In this document: positions 8,724 to 16,523 of the stretch, in pieces | Numbering within the stretch: the first letter of the stretch is position 1 | Layout: the number at the start of each line of letters is the position of its first letter | Source: an alpha proteobacterium U9-1i | GTDB taxonomy: Bacteria; Pseudomonadota; Alphaproteobacteria; Caulobacterales; Aquidulcibacteraceae | Length of the DNA stretch: 64,000 nucleotides | Direction of reading: 5' to 3' | Assembly (NCBI GenBank): GCA_000974665.1 | Contig: BBSY01000002.1 | Span: forward strand, 1,860,001-1,924,000 | Translations under genes and position numbers: made by a program | The notes under the pieces: model-generated | What the model saw: only the letters and a program-made list of their open reading frames with translations | Told to the model about the DNA's origin: nothing | The model's database searches: none

Positions 8724-9511
8724 GGGCGCTCAATTGCGTCGACGGGAAGGGCGTTGTAATCGACGACTTCGGTCCCGTCCTGGACTGCGCGCAGGCCGTG
8801 AAGTGCGTATGCAATGTTCAGGTAGTGCAAAGTAGCGTCGAGGCCATCTATAGCGCCTCGCATGATGATGCCAGCAACACCTTGCTGGGTCTCATTGTAG
8901 ATCAACCCTCCGCTCAGCCCGGCAAGACTTCGAATATTTGGTTCCCGGCGCAGTCGGATTTTCGCGGTTCGGAGAGTGGTGTCTTCGAGTGTGTTGCCGC
9001 GGTCTTTGAAGGCCAGGGCGCTGTATGCGGCTGCGATACCGTCGCCTTCAATCCAAGTCGGTTCGTTGAGCACGCCGTGAGCCGTAAGGCTATCTCCGAT
9101 CCGACTGGTAACGATGGTGCGTTCGTCCAAGACGTATAGACCGTCGCCGTAGCGAGACAGCAATCGCTGTGGTCCTAGCTTGATGATCGCCAAGTCCACT
9201 ATATCGGTGTCTTGCGCGTGCCCCCAACACTCGACCGGGCAGTGCACAGCTTGGACGGTTGAACCGCCCTCCAACTCTTTACCGAAGACGACAACAAGGT
9301 TCGCCCAGGAGTGTCGTTCGATACCAGACCCTAGGATATGCCGGCACGTAAGCCCGTATGGTAAACCCTTATAGTAAAACAGCGAGATCGTTCCACCTGA
9401 GGTGCAATAAGGGTGCCCCTCAAAGTTTGTTTTGAAGATAGCTGGTCGAATGCACTCTGCAGCGTCTTGCCTAATCACCAGACCATTTGAGAGTTCATAA
9501 ACTCGCTTCAC
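8720..9511 (-). CDS. Trypsin-like serine peptidase-fold protein, A/T-richer insertion
   Basis: With a start at GTG 9511 the protein has 263 residues. His58 (LTCRHIL), Asp106 (DIVDLAIIKL) and Ser200 (AGLSGGLIYN) fall in the order and spacing of the chymotrypsin triad. GLSGG matches the GxSGG active-site motif. No signal peptide is visible, so it is probably cytoplasmic. The frame also opens to ATG 9625, but that start lies inside the GFA gene and adds a charged tail, and neither start has a good ribosome site. Base composition is visibly lower in GC than the flanks, with TTA and CTA codons, which suggests horizontal acquisition. No family closer than trypsin-like was recognised. Confidence 0.7.
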   Translation of the reverse strand: MKRVYELSNGLVIRQDAAECIRPAIFKTNFEGHPYCTSGGTISLFYYKGLPYGLTCRHILGSGIERHSWANLVVVFGKELEGGSTVQAVHCPVECWGHAQDTDIVDLAIIKLGPQRLLSRYGDGLYVLDERTIVTSRIGDSLTAHGVLNEPTWIEGDGIAAAYSALAFKDRGNTLEDTTLRTAKIRLRREPNIRSLAGLSGGLIYNETQQGVAGIIMRGAIDGLDATLHYLNIAYALHGLRAVQDGTEVVDYNALPVDAIERP

Positions 9512-9572
9512 AGACGCGAGATTATCACGATTCCGGGTGGTTTCGCGACGTTCGGCGGTCTTGGCGAGCGGC

Positions 9573-10028
9573 CTATAGATGGCGCGTTTCCCCCGGCGGA
9601 TTGAACCAATTGTCGCCGCGCCCATCGGCGTACGTGATCGTGCCGCTCAACAATTCCTCCGGCGTCGCATCGTCGATGCAGGCGACCTGGATGGCGACGT
9701 AATCGCCGCCGATCTCCGGGATGTTGCCGTACGAGTACGAGCGCACGCCACAGGTCGCGCAGAACGGCGCGTGGGCCTGCTTCGAGTTCCACTGATAATC
9801 GCTCACCGCGTCCTTGCCGCTTAGCAACCGAAACTCCGCCGGCTTGATGCCAACGCTCCAATTCCGCGTCTTCGTGCAGATCGAGCAATTGCACTTCAGC
9901 GTGCCGTTGGAGAAGTCGATGTCGGCTTCCCAACGCACTGCGCCGCAATGGCAAGAGCCGTAATTGTTTTGAGTGTCATGCGGGCCTCCTTTGTGCGTAG
10001 GACGTTCAGGCGAACGCTCATCCGACAA
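9573..10028 (-). CDS. GFA family (glutathione-dependent formaldehyde-activating-like) protein
   Basis: The protein has the zinc-cysteine pattern of the GFA/CENP-V fold: GSCHCGAVRW near the start, KCNCSICTK in the middle and FCATCGVRSYSYG later. Members bind zinc; many have no proven formaldehyde activity, so the function is open. The in-frame start is TTG 10028. A far better start signal (AGGAGG, five bases, ATG at 9979) lies just before the conserved region but is out of frame, and it would reach a stop after 27 codons. Either the TTG is used or a one-base frameshift has occurred. Confidence 0.78.
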   Translation of the reverse strand: MSDERSPERPTHKGGPHDTQNNYGSCHCGAVRWEADIDFSNGTLKCNCSICTKTRNWSVGIKPAEFRLLSGKDAVSDYQWNSKQAHAPFCATCGVRSYSYGNIPEIGGDYVAIQVACIDDATPEELLSGTITYADGRGDNWFNPPGETRHL

Positions 10029-10082
10029 ACGGTGACGCCATGCTCGGCTTTTCTTGCCGCAATAGCGCTCTACATGTGCAAA

Positions 10083-10114
10083 GCCAGCGCCCTCCCATGA
10101 CGGAGAGCGCTGGC
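10083..10114 (-). terminator. Hairpin terminator after the lipoprotein gene
   Basis: GCCAGCGC and GCGCTGGC form a perfect 8-bp stem, extended by partial pairing of the inner CCTCC/GGAGA, 35 bases past the stop of the minus-strand lipoprotein gene. No strong U-run follows, so factor-independent termination is plausible but not certain. Confidence 0.5.
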
Positions 10115-10148
10115 CTCGCCCAGTTTGCCCCCGGAGCTCAGGTCAAGC

Positions 10149-10484
10149 TTACGGAGTCGATGGCGCCGGTGTGGCCACGGTGACATTGCCGGTGCTGTCG
10201 ATCATCACGTTGACGCTGGCGCCGTTTTGCGTGGCGGTCGCCGTCCAATGGCCGTCGGCGTTCTGCGTCAGAGCCGTGACATTGGTGTAGCCGGCGGTTT
10301 CGATACGCGTGCGCGCGTCTGCTTCGGTAAGCGTGAGGCTTGGCGCCGGCGGCAGCGGATCGGTTGTGGTGATTTCCGCCGGAGGAGGCGCTTCGACTTC
10401 GGTTGTCTGTCCGCACGCGGCGAGGCCGGCTGCTGCAACAGACGCGACGGCGGCGATCAGAAGTATTCTCGGGTTACGCGACAT
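10149..10484 (-). CDS. Small lipoprotein of unknown function, PepSY-like layout
   Basis: A lipoprotein signal peptide ends in LAAC (Cys24) and is followed by a proline/threonine-rich linker. The C-terminal 60 residues (LTEADARTRIETAGYTNVTAL, then DGHWTATATQNGASVNVMID) match the general shape of a single PepSY-type or YpeB-like fold, in which a helix packs on a small sheet. This is a structural impression, not an identification. AGGAG lies before ATG 10484. The protein is probably anchored in the envelope. Confidence 0.75.
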   Translation of the reverse strand: MSRNPRILLIAAVASVAAAGLAACGQTTEVEAPPPAEITTTDPLPPAPSLTLTEADARTRIETAGYTNVTALTQNADGHWTATATQNGASVNVMIDSTGNVTVATPAPSTP

Positions 10485-10610
10485 GAGGGGCTCCTAGTGC
10501 GCGTTGACCCCCCACGTGGCGGGACGCTACGGCCTCTCGCGCGCGGCGCACGTGAATTTCCGTGCATGATTGCATTTGAGACGTAAAATTCGCGCGGTTA
10601 CGGAGCTTTC

Positions 10611-11336
10611 ATGCTGCACATCGGCATTCTCGCACACAGCGCCGACGGCGCCGGCCTCTGCTATCTCGAAATGTGTCGAGAAGGCGCCCGTAGAAGCGGC
10701 GCGCATGAGCATCCGGAAATCACACTGTCCATTCTGCCGATGGGTCCAACACTGCCGCTTTGGGAGCGCGGCGACCTCGACGCCATCAATGCGTACCTCA
10801 TGCGCAGCGCCCAACGCCTCGCCGACGCCGGTTGCGACTTCTTCGTCTGCCCCGACAACACCGCCCACATCGCCCTCGACGCCGCGCGATCGCCTTATCC
10901 GCTGCCTGGGCTGCACATCGCCGAGATTGTCGCGCAGCGCGCGAAGGCCGATGGCCGCGAGCGCGTCGCTCTGCTTGGCACGAATTGGACCATGAAGGGC
11001 CCCGCCTACGCCGCGGCGTTCGCGCGCGCCGGCGTTACGCTCGACATTCCGCACGAGGCCGAACGGGCGATGATCGATCGCGTCATCTTCGACGAATTGT
11101 GCCAGGGCGTGCTCAATGCGGCTTCGCGAGAAGCCTACCTGCGCGTCATTGCGCGCATGAAAGGCGAGGGCTGCGACGCCGTCGCGCTCAGCTGCACCGA
11201 GATTCCCCTCCTCATTACGCCGGAGGTTGCGCCGCTGCCGACGCTCGATTCCACGCGTCTTTTGGCGCGCGCGGCGGTCGCGGTCGCAAATGGTGAACGC
11301 CCCAAGCCGGTCTGGCGCGGGGGAGCCATGCTCTAG
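10611..11336 (+). CDS. Aspartate/glutamate racemase family protein
   Basis: This 241-residue cofactor-independent racemase-fold enzyme has two catalytic cysteine regions: FFVCPDNTAHIAL near residue 80 and ALSCTEIPLLI near residue 190. It interconverts amino-acid enantiomers or acts on a related substrate. The CPDNTAH and SCTEIP boxes fit the aspartate racemase branch rather than MurI. A CGGAG ribosome site precedes ATG 10611. The gene stands alone between the divergent lipoprotein gene and the cold-shock cluster. Confidence 0.85.
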   Translation: MLHIGILAHSADGAGLCYLEMCREGARRSGAHEHPEITLSILPMGPTLPLWERGDLDAINAYLMRSAQRLADAGCDFFVCPDNTAHIALDAARSPYPLPGLHIAEIVAQRAKADGRERVALLGTNWTMKGPAYAAAFARAGVTLDIPHEAERAMIDRVIFDELCQGVLNAASREAYLRVIARMKGEGCDAVALSCTEIPLLITPEVAPLPTLDSTRLLARAAVAVANGERPKPVWRGGAML

Positions 11337-11511
11337 AAGCGGCGTAAAGCGCTGGCATTGCTCGGCCAAAGCGCCTACATGAGCCCTATCGTTTTCGTCG
11401 CGTGACGCTCTCTGTCCCTCGCTGTCGCGCCGGATTGTCTGCCGTTTTCCTTCGAGTTCGAGCTCGCCGGGGCTGTCCTGGGCGGGCAACACGTCCATTG
11501 GGAGACGGTTC

Positions 11512-11718
11512 ATGGCTACTGGTACTGTAAAATTCTTCAATTCCACAAAGGGCTTCGGCTTCATCGCGCCGGAAACGGGCGGCAAGGACGTTTTCGTCCA
11601 CATTTCCGCTGTTGAGCGCGCTGGCCTCCGTGGCCTGGTCGATGGCCAGAAGGTCTCGTTCGAACTCGAGAAGGACCGCAGCGGTCGCGAGTCGGCGACG
11701 AACTTGAAGGTCGAGTAG
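11512..11718 (+). CDS. Cold-shock protein, CspA family
   Basis: This is a single 68-residue cold-shock domain that binds single-stranded nucleic acids and acts as an RNA chaperone. RNP1 (KGFGFIAP) and RNP2 (DVFVHISAV) are intact. GGGAGAC precedes the ATG, and a 175-base leader lies upstream, as is common for csp genes that are controlled after transcription. It opens a tight four-gene cluster that ends in a second cold-shock domain protein at 12424. Confidence 0.95.
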   Translation: MATGTVKFFNSTKGFGFIAPETGGKDVFVHISAVERAGLRGLVDGQKVSFELEKDRSGRESATNLKVE

Positions 11719-11724
11719 TCGGCC

Positions 11725-11937
11725 ATGTCGATCGATGAACGCATCCCGAACCTCTCCGACCAGGAGCTGACGCGCCTCCACGACAACGCTTTGCGTTTGC
11801 GTGACAGTGGCGCTGTGGGCCAACGGACGGAAGCGGAGCGCGTGCTGCCGTTGATCGACGCGGAACTTGCAGAACGGCGGGCGCGCGCACCAGCGCGTCC
11901 GCCACGCAAGGCGCCAGTGCGCAAGAAGAAAGCGTGA
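11725..11937 (+). CDS. Small basic-tailed protein downstream of csp
   Basis: This 70-residue protein begins six bases after the csp stop. The first 50 residues are predicted helical and acidic (NLSDQELTRLHDNALRLRDSG, then RVLPLIDAELAERR). The tail is rich in Pro, Arg and Lys (APARPPRKAPVRKKKA), suggesting nucleic-acid contact. I do not recognise a named family. Its tight spacing with csp argues for co-transcription and a linked role. Confidence 0.7.
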   Translation: MSIDERIPNLSDQELTRLHDNALRLRDSGAVGQRTEAERVLPLIDAELAERRARAPARPPRKAPVRKKKA

Positions 11938-11968
11938 CGCTGAAACGGCGTCAGCAGAAAGGGCCACA

Positions 11969-12418
11969 GTGCCAAAAAGCGCACCGAGAGATCTTATCGA
12001 AGCCGCGGCAAATGAAGGCGGTTTTGAAACATTCGTCGCATTGAGTGATCTGGCCGGCTTATCCGGCGTCTTGAAGGGCGCGGCGCGCCACACAGTGTTT
12101 GCGCCCACCAACCAAGCCTTTAACGCCATGGCGCCCGGCGCCCTTGAGGACCTTGGACGTCCCGAACGGCGCGATGCGCTCCTAGCGTTGCTCAAGCTCC
12201 ACATTGTCGCTGGCAAAGTGCGGCTCGACCGTTTCACGGGCCGGCGGATGCACGGCAAATCCATCGGCGGCGCGGCGCTGTCGATTGATGGCGTTGACGG
12301 CGTCCAGATCAACGGCGCCCGCGTCGTCCGCCCAGACATCGCCGCCGCCAATGGCATGCTCCACGGCATCGACAGCGTCCTTACGCCAAAGATCGCCGCG
12401 CGCGCGGTGAGAGGCTGA
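11969..12418 (+). CDS. Fasciclin (FAS1) domain protein
   Basis: One FAS1 domain fills almost the whole 149-residue protein. It shows HTVFAPTNQAFNAM (H1 box) and the late ANGMLHGIDSVLTP (H2 box). FAS1 domains usually mediate adhesion and are exported, but no signal peptide is present here if GTG 11969 is the start. The upstream frame is open to 11867 but overlaps the small basic protein. AAAGGG stands before GTG. Placement between two cold-shock genes is unusual. Confidence 0.82.
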   Translation: MPKSAPRDLIEAAANEGGFETFVALSDLAGLSGVLKGAARHTVFAPTNQAFNAMAPGALEDLGRPERRDALLALLKLHIVAGKVRLDRFTGRRMHGKSIGGAALSIDGVDGVQINGARVVRPDIAAANGMLHGIDSVLTPKIAARAVRG

Positions 12419-12423
12419 AGGCC

Positions 12424-12663
12424 ATGCCCGTTGGGGCGGTTCGCTCTTTCGATGGCAAACGCGGCGCTGGCTTCATCGCGCCTGACGACGGCGAACCCGA
12501 CATCTTCGTTCATTCCGCTGAAGTCGAACGGGCTGGCATCGCCCGGCTGAAAGCCGGCGATCGTGTAAGCTACGATGTGCAGACCGACCGCGCCCTAAAG
12601 CGGAGCTTCGCGACCAATCTGGTCCTGCTTCCGCCTTCAGAACATTTGCCCGGCGGCGTCTGA
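12424..12663 (+). CDS. Cold-shock domain protein, divergent
   Basis: The first 65 of 79 residues form a cold-shock domain, with RNP1 as KRGAGFIAP and RNP2 as DIFVHSAEV. The aromatic residue usual in RNP1 (GFGF) is replaced by Ala (RGAGF), and the N-terminal KWFN-type strand is VRSFD, so nucleic-acid stacking may be weakened. It begins five bases after the fasciclin gene and completes the csp cluster. Confidence 0.85.
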   Translation: MPVGAVRSFDGKRGAGFIAPDDGEPDIFVHSAEVERAGIARLKAGDRVSYDVQTDRALKRSFATNLVLLPPSEHLPGGV

Positions 12664-12699
12664 GCGCTAAACTCGCGGCCTGGGGAGAGGGAAGCGCAC

Positions 12700-14178
12700 A
12701 TGATCCGGCTTGTCCTGGCCGCCCTGGTGGTGGCGTTTCTGGCTGTGGCGGGGTTCGTGGCCTATCGCACGGCGACGTTCACAGCCCCGCCGCCGGCAGC
12801 TGAAGTCCCCGCACCGGACGTCAACACCTACGCCATCGACCCAAGCGCTGCCGCAATGCGTCTCGCTGAAGCGATCCGCTTCCGCACCGTCTCCCTCGTC
12901 ACTGATGGCGAAGACCGCGCCCAGTTCGAACAATTCCATGCCTGGATGCAGCAGCGTTACCCGGCGTTCCACGCCGCCGCCCGGCGCGAAATCGTCGGTG
13001 AGCTGTCGCTCCTGTACACGTGGGAAGGCACGGACGCCGCGCAGCCGCCGATCCTGCTCCTCGCCCACCAAGACGTCGTCCCGGCGCCGGACGACACCCG
13101 TGCCGCTTGGAGCGTCGATCCGTTTGGCGGCGTCATCCGCGACAACGCGATCTGGGGCCGCGGCGCTATCGACGACAAAAGCTCGCTCGTCGCTTTGCTC
13201 GAAGCCGCTGAATTTCTCGCCGCCAGCGGCAGGCGCCCGACGCGTACGATCATCTTCGCGTTCGGCCATGACGAAGAACTCGGCGGCGACACCGGCGCCA
13301 CGGCGATGGCCGCGCTGCTCGCGGAACGTGGCGTGCGCGCTTGGTTCGTTCTGGACGAAGGCCTGGCCGCGTTGGAGCGCCATCCGCTCACCGGCGGCCC
13401 CGCCGCTTTGATTGGCGTCAGCGAGAAAGGCGGCGCCACCATGCGTGTGCGCGCGGTCGGCCAGCCTGGCCATTCTTCGATGCCGCCACCAGAAACGGCT
13501 GTCTCGCGTCTCGCCGAAGCGATCACCCGCATCCACACCATGCCGATTGATCGCAGCCTCGAAGGCGGCCCAGCGCTCGACATGATGCGCGCGCTGTCGC
13601 CGGAGCTTTCGCTCACCAACCGCGCCGCGCTCGCCAACGAATGGTTGGCGGGCCCCTTGCTGCGCGCGCGCCTCGCTGCTGAGCCCGCGGCGCTCGCGCT
13701 TATGGGCACAACCGTCGCGCCAACGATGACCGAAGGCGGCATTCGCCCGAACGTGTTGCCCGGCGAAGCCATCGCGATGATCAATTTTCGCCTGCATCCC
13801 CGCGATTCCAGCGCCGACATCCTGCGCCGCGCGCGCCAAGCCGTCGCCGAGATCGAAGGCGTCACGGTCGAATGGGAAGGGGAGCCGCGTGAAGCGAGCG
13901 CCGTGTCAAGCGCCACCTCGTCCAGCTACGCCTTGATCGCCGCGCTCTCTCGCGCGACGTTGCCTGAAGCCGCCGTCGCGCCCGCCTTGGTGATCGCTGG
14001 CACGGATTCGCGCCTCTATGCCGACGTCGCTGAGAACGTCTATCGCTACCAGCCTATCTTGCTGACCGCCGAAGATCTCGAAGGCCCGCACGGCATCAAC
14101 GAGCACCTCACGATCGCCAATTTCGAGCGTCAAATCAGATTCTATATCGGCCTCCTGGAAGCAGGGGCGATGCAATGA
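12700..14178 (+). CDS. M20 family metallopeptidase, carboxypeptidase S-like, exported
   Basis: This 492-residue peptidase starts with an N-terminal membrane anchor or uncleaved signal (LVLAALVVAFLAVAGFVAY). The di-zinc catalytic domain has LLAHQDVVP (His ligand and catalytic Asp), GRGAIDDK (bridging Asp) and FGHDEELGGDTGA (catalytic Glu-Glu). A dimerisation lid with VGQPGHSSMPPPETAV follows, and GPHGINEHLTI carries the last His ligand. The size and internal order are like yeast CPS1-type carboxypeptidases and PM20D1. It probably works in the periplasm on peptides or N-acyl amino acids. A GGGGAGAGGGAAG ribosome region precedes the ATG. Confidence 0.88.
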   Translation: MIRLVLAALVVAFLAVAGFVAYRTATFTAPPPAAEVPAPDVNTYAIDPSAAAMRLAEAIRFRTVSLVTDGEDRAQFEQFHAWMQQRYPAFHAAARREIVGELSLLYTWEGTDAAQPPILLLAHQDVVPAPDDTRAAWSVDPFGGVIRDNAIWGRGAIDDKSSLVALLEAAEFLAASGRRPTRTIIFAFGHDEELGGDTGATAMAALLAERGVRAWFVLDEGLAALERHPLTGGPAALIGVSEKGGATMRVRAVGQPGHSSMPPPETAVSRLAEAITRIHTMPIDRSLEGGPALDMMRALSPELSLTNRAALANEWLAGPLLRARLAAEPAALALMGTTVAPTMTEGGIRPNVLPGEAIAMINFRLHPRDSSADILRRARQAVAEIEGVTVEWEGEPREASAVSSATSSSYALIAALSRATLPEAAVAPALVIAGTDSRLYADVAENVYRYQPILLTAEDLEGPHGINEHLTIANFERQIRFYIGLLEAGAMQ

Positions 14179-14209
14179 ATTTGTTTCTCCACACGTCAAA
14201 CAAAGCCCC

Positions 14210-14306
14210 GTCATTCCGGGATCGCGGAGCGATACCCGGAACCCAGGGGCCACAAGCTCGTCGTTGCCCCTGGGTCCCGGATCACGCTCCGCGTGTCCGG
14301 GATGAC
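14210..14306 (+). repeat. Dispersed palindromic intergenic element, copy 1
   Basis: The 97-bp element is bounded by GTCATTCCGGG and CCGGGATGAC. It holds a central hairpin (CCCAGGGGC/GCCCCTGGG) and a self-complementary arm on each side, so it could fold as a three-armed structure. Related copies lie at 27861, 41681 and 47769. This copy sits between the M20 gene and the chagasin-like gene. Confidence 0.9.
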
Positions 14307-14338
14307 GGAATGTGTTTGTCCCGCTTAAGGAGCCACCG

Positions 14339-14791
14339 ATGCGCATCATGATGTTCTCAGCAATTCTGTTCGCCGCCGCGTGCGCGCAGCCCGCAGAAGA
14401 ACCCGCCGCGCCAGCCGCGCAGGAGAATTCATCCGTTCCCGCGCCCACGCCAAGCGATGTCGCGCTTCGTATCAACGCCGCCCAAGCTGGGCAGACGGTT
14501 GAGGTCGCCGTCAATCAGCGCTTCGCCGTTGAACTCGTCGGCGTGCCGACGGCCGGCTATGTCTGGCAGCCCGCACAGATCCCCGCCTTCGTCACCCGCG
14601 CAGGCGAAACGTCTGGCAACACCACTCAAGCGCAAAGCCAGCCCGGCTTCACCGGCGGCAATCATTGGGAAGTGCTGATGTTCGCCGCGACTGGCCCTGG
14701 AACGGGCGAGCTCGTGCTTGAACAAAAGCGTCCCTGGGAAACCACCGAGCCGCCGAACCAAACTTTCCGCGTCACGATCGTCGCGCGTTGA
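14339..14791 (+). CDS. Chagasin-like (I42) protease-inhibitor lipoprotein
   Basis: A short signal with the lipobox AAAC is followed by a Pro/Ala-rich linker and a chagasin-type Ig fold. The three inhibitory loops can be read: GVPTAGYVWQ (the NPTTGYxW loop), GFTGGNHWEVLMF (loop with GG) and EQKRPWE (RPW loop). Such proteins inhibit papain-like cysteine proteases, so a periplasmic or outer-membrane role is expected. AAGGAG precedes ATG 14339. The stop overlaps the next start (TTGA). Confidence 0.85.
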   Translation: MRIMMFSAILFAAACAQPAEEPAAPAAQENSSVPAPTPSDVALRINAAQAGQTVEVAVNQRFAVELVGVPTAGYVWQPAQIPAFVTRAGETSGNTTQAQSQPGFTGGNHWEVLMFAATGPGTGELVLEQKRPWETTEPPNQTFRVTIVAR

Positions 14792-15015
14792 TCGTACTCG
14801 GCCAGCTGCTGATCTTCGGCCTCGCTTTCGCGGGCGTCACGGCGTCTTCGATCGGCCTCATCTATTTCGCCGGTCGGGCGGTGAACCGGGCGCAGGCGCG
14901 CGACAACCGCTGGCGTTACGGGGCGATCGCCGCCCTTTGCCTGTGTGGCATTGTCGCGTCGGCGGCGTTGGGCTTTGTCGGCATCGGCGCGATCATGTAT
15001 CTGGCGCAGCGATGA
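14788..15015 (+). CDS. Small two-helix membrane protein of unknown function
   Basis: This 75-residue protein has two strong transmembrane segments (about residues 4-28 and 44-70) joined by a basic loop (NRAQARDNRWRYG). The TTG start overlaps the chagasin-like stop (TTGA), and the stop overlaps the Rieske oxygenase start (ATGA), so translation of all three is probably coupled. No family was recognised. Confidence 0.65.
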   Translation: MIVLGQLLIFGLAFAGVTASSIGLIYFAGRAVNRAQARDNRWRYGAIAALCLCGIVASAALGFVGIGAIMYLAQR

Positions 15016-16070
15016 GCGAGCTTCTCCGCGATCTCTGGTACTTCGCCGCCACCTCCAAGGAGGTGACCGCCGGCAAGATGTTCCGCCGCGAAATCTTGGG
15101 CGAGCCGGTCGTGCTGGGCCGCGACGGGCAGGGCCGCGCCTTCGCGCTGCGCGACATCTGCCCGCACCGCGCCGTGCCGCTCTCGGCCGGCCGCGTCACC
15201 GAAACAGACGGCGTGCAGACAGTCGAGTGCCCGTATCACGGCTGGCGCTTCGGCACCGCCGATGGCGTCTGCAAGCAAATCCCGTCCCTGGTGGAAGGCC
15301 AAGCCTACGAAGCCAGTCGCATTCGCGTGCGCCACTATCCAACGCACGAAGCCAACGGCATCGTGCTCGTGTTCGTGTCGTCCGATCCGCGCTTCGCCGA
15401 TGCGCCGCCACCCGCGCCTGAGTTCGGCTTGGCCGAACTCAGCGAACCGAAATTCGTCATCGATCGCATCTTCGCCGCGAGCATGGACAACGCCGTCGTC
15501 GGCCTGATGGACCCCGCGCACGTGCCGTACGTGCATAATCAATGGTGGTGGCGCCCGCCGAGCACCGGCAAGAAGCTGAAGGAAAAGCGCTTCGTCCCGC
15601 GTGAGCGCGGCTGGGCGATCGAACGCCACGCGCCGGCGTCTAACTCGCTCGCCTACAAATATTTGTTCGGCGGCGCGGTGACGACCGAGATTTCCTTCAT
15701 GCTGCCGGGCTTCCGCTGGGAGGTGGTGGAGACGCCGAAATCGCGCCTCTTCACGCTCACCTGCCTCACGCCGGAAAACGAAAACTCAACCCGCATCACC
15801 CAAGTCACGTATTGGCGCGACGCCATCTGGCTCGATCTCATCAAGCCGATCCTCATCCCCGCCGGCCGCGAATTCCTCGATCAAGACGGCCGCATGGTCG
15901 ATCTGCAAAACAGCGGCCTGAAATACAGCCCCGCCATGCTGTGGATCGACGACATCGACGTGCAGGCAAAATGGTATCTAAAGCTCAAGCGCGAATGGGC
16001 CAAGAGCCGCGAAGAGGGGCGCGACTTCGTCAATCCAATCGAGCCGACGACGCTCAGGTGGATGAGTTAG
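15012..16070 (+). CDS. Rieske non-heme iron oxygenase, alpha subunit
   Basis: The 352-residue protein has an N-terminal Rieske [2Fe-2S] domain, with CPHRAVPL and CPYHGWRF giving the Cys-His/Cys-His ligands. A catalytic domain follows, in which MDNAVVGLMDPAHVPYVH provides the bridging Asp and the two His ligands of the mononuclear iron. Such enzymes hydroxylate or demethylate aromatic or polycyclic substrates and need a reductase, which is not encoded nearby. Sequence style is close to vanillate-demethylase-like oxygenases, but the substrate is not predictable. The stop shares TTAG with the convergent lipoprotein gene. Confidence 0.9.
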   Translation: MSELLRDLWYFAATSKEVTAGKMFRREILGEPVVLGRDGQGRAFALRDICPHRAVPLSAGRVTETDGVQTVECPYHGWRFGTADGVCKQIPSLVEGQAYEASRIRVRHYPTHEANGIVLVFVSSDPRFADAPPPAPEFGLAELSEPKFVIDRIFAASMDNAVVGLMDPAHVPYVHNQWWWRPPSTGKKLKEKRFVPRERGWAIERHAPASNSLAYKYLFGGAVTTEISFMLPGFRWEVVETPKSRLFTLTCLTPENENSTRITQVTYWRDAIWLDLIKPILIPAGREFLDQDGRMVDLQNSGLKYSPAMLWIDDIDVQAKWYLKLKREWAKSREEGRDFVNPIEPTTLRWMS

Positions 16071-16483
16071 GGCGTCAGCACCAGCTCAATCCGCGTTTCG
16101 CGCGGGGTTTCGCCTTCACCGGGCATGTCTTCTTGCAGCACCAATGTTGCCGGCGTGTCGGCCGTGACGCTGAAGTTCAACGTCGCGTCGAACACCTTGT
16201 CGCCTGGATCGGTCCAGCTCACACGCGGATGCGCCGGGGCTTCGGCCAGCACAGCGCCATCCGCGCCCACCAAGCGCACCGGAAACTGGTTCTCGAAATA
16301 CCAATTGCCCGGCGCGAGCCCCGTCACAGCGAGCGGGCTCGTGACCCGCGCGTCAGCGATGGGCGCTTCCACGGACGCAACGTCCAGAGCCGCAGCCACT
16401 TCGGTGGCAGGCGGCGCTGAGGACGGCGCAGGTGGCGAACACGCGGCGGCGAGCAGCGCCGTCAGAATCAATAATCTGTGCAT
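16067..16483 (-). CDS. Lipoprotein with Gmad2 immunoglobulin-like domain
   Basis: The lipoprotein signal ends at LAAAC. After an Ala/Pro-rich linker, one Ig-like domain reads VTSPLAVTGLAPGNWYFENQFPVRL, then SVTADTPATLVLQEDMPGEGE, matching the Gmad2 domain first noted in spore-germination proteins but widespread in Gram-negative envelopes. Its role is unknown. The gene is a single minus-strand unit whose stop overlaps that of the Rieske gene by four bases. Confidence 0.78.
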   Translation of the reverse strand: MHRLLILTALLAAACSPPAPSSAPPATEVAAALDVASVEAPIADARVTSPLAVTGLAPGNWYFENQFPVRLVGADGAVLAEAPAHPRVSWTDPGDKVFDATLNFSVTADTPATLVLQEDMPGEGETPRETRIELVLTP

Positions 16484-16523
16484 CCGGCGACGCTAGCTCA
16501 GCGCCGCCGCCGTGTCAGCTCAT

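Noticed and set aside
11512-11718. csp leader as a cold-responsive RNA thermometer
   Set aside because: The 175-base upstream region is long enough, but I see no clear alternative stems or conserved cold box.
10527-11984. 485-codon minus-strand frame over the racemase and csp genes
   Set aside because: It covers two well-supported plus-strand genes (Asp/Glu racemase, CspA); no domain in the frame itself.
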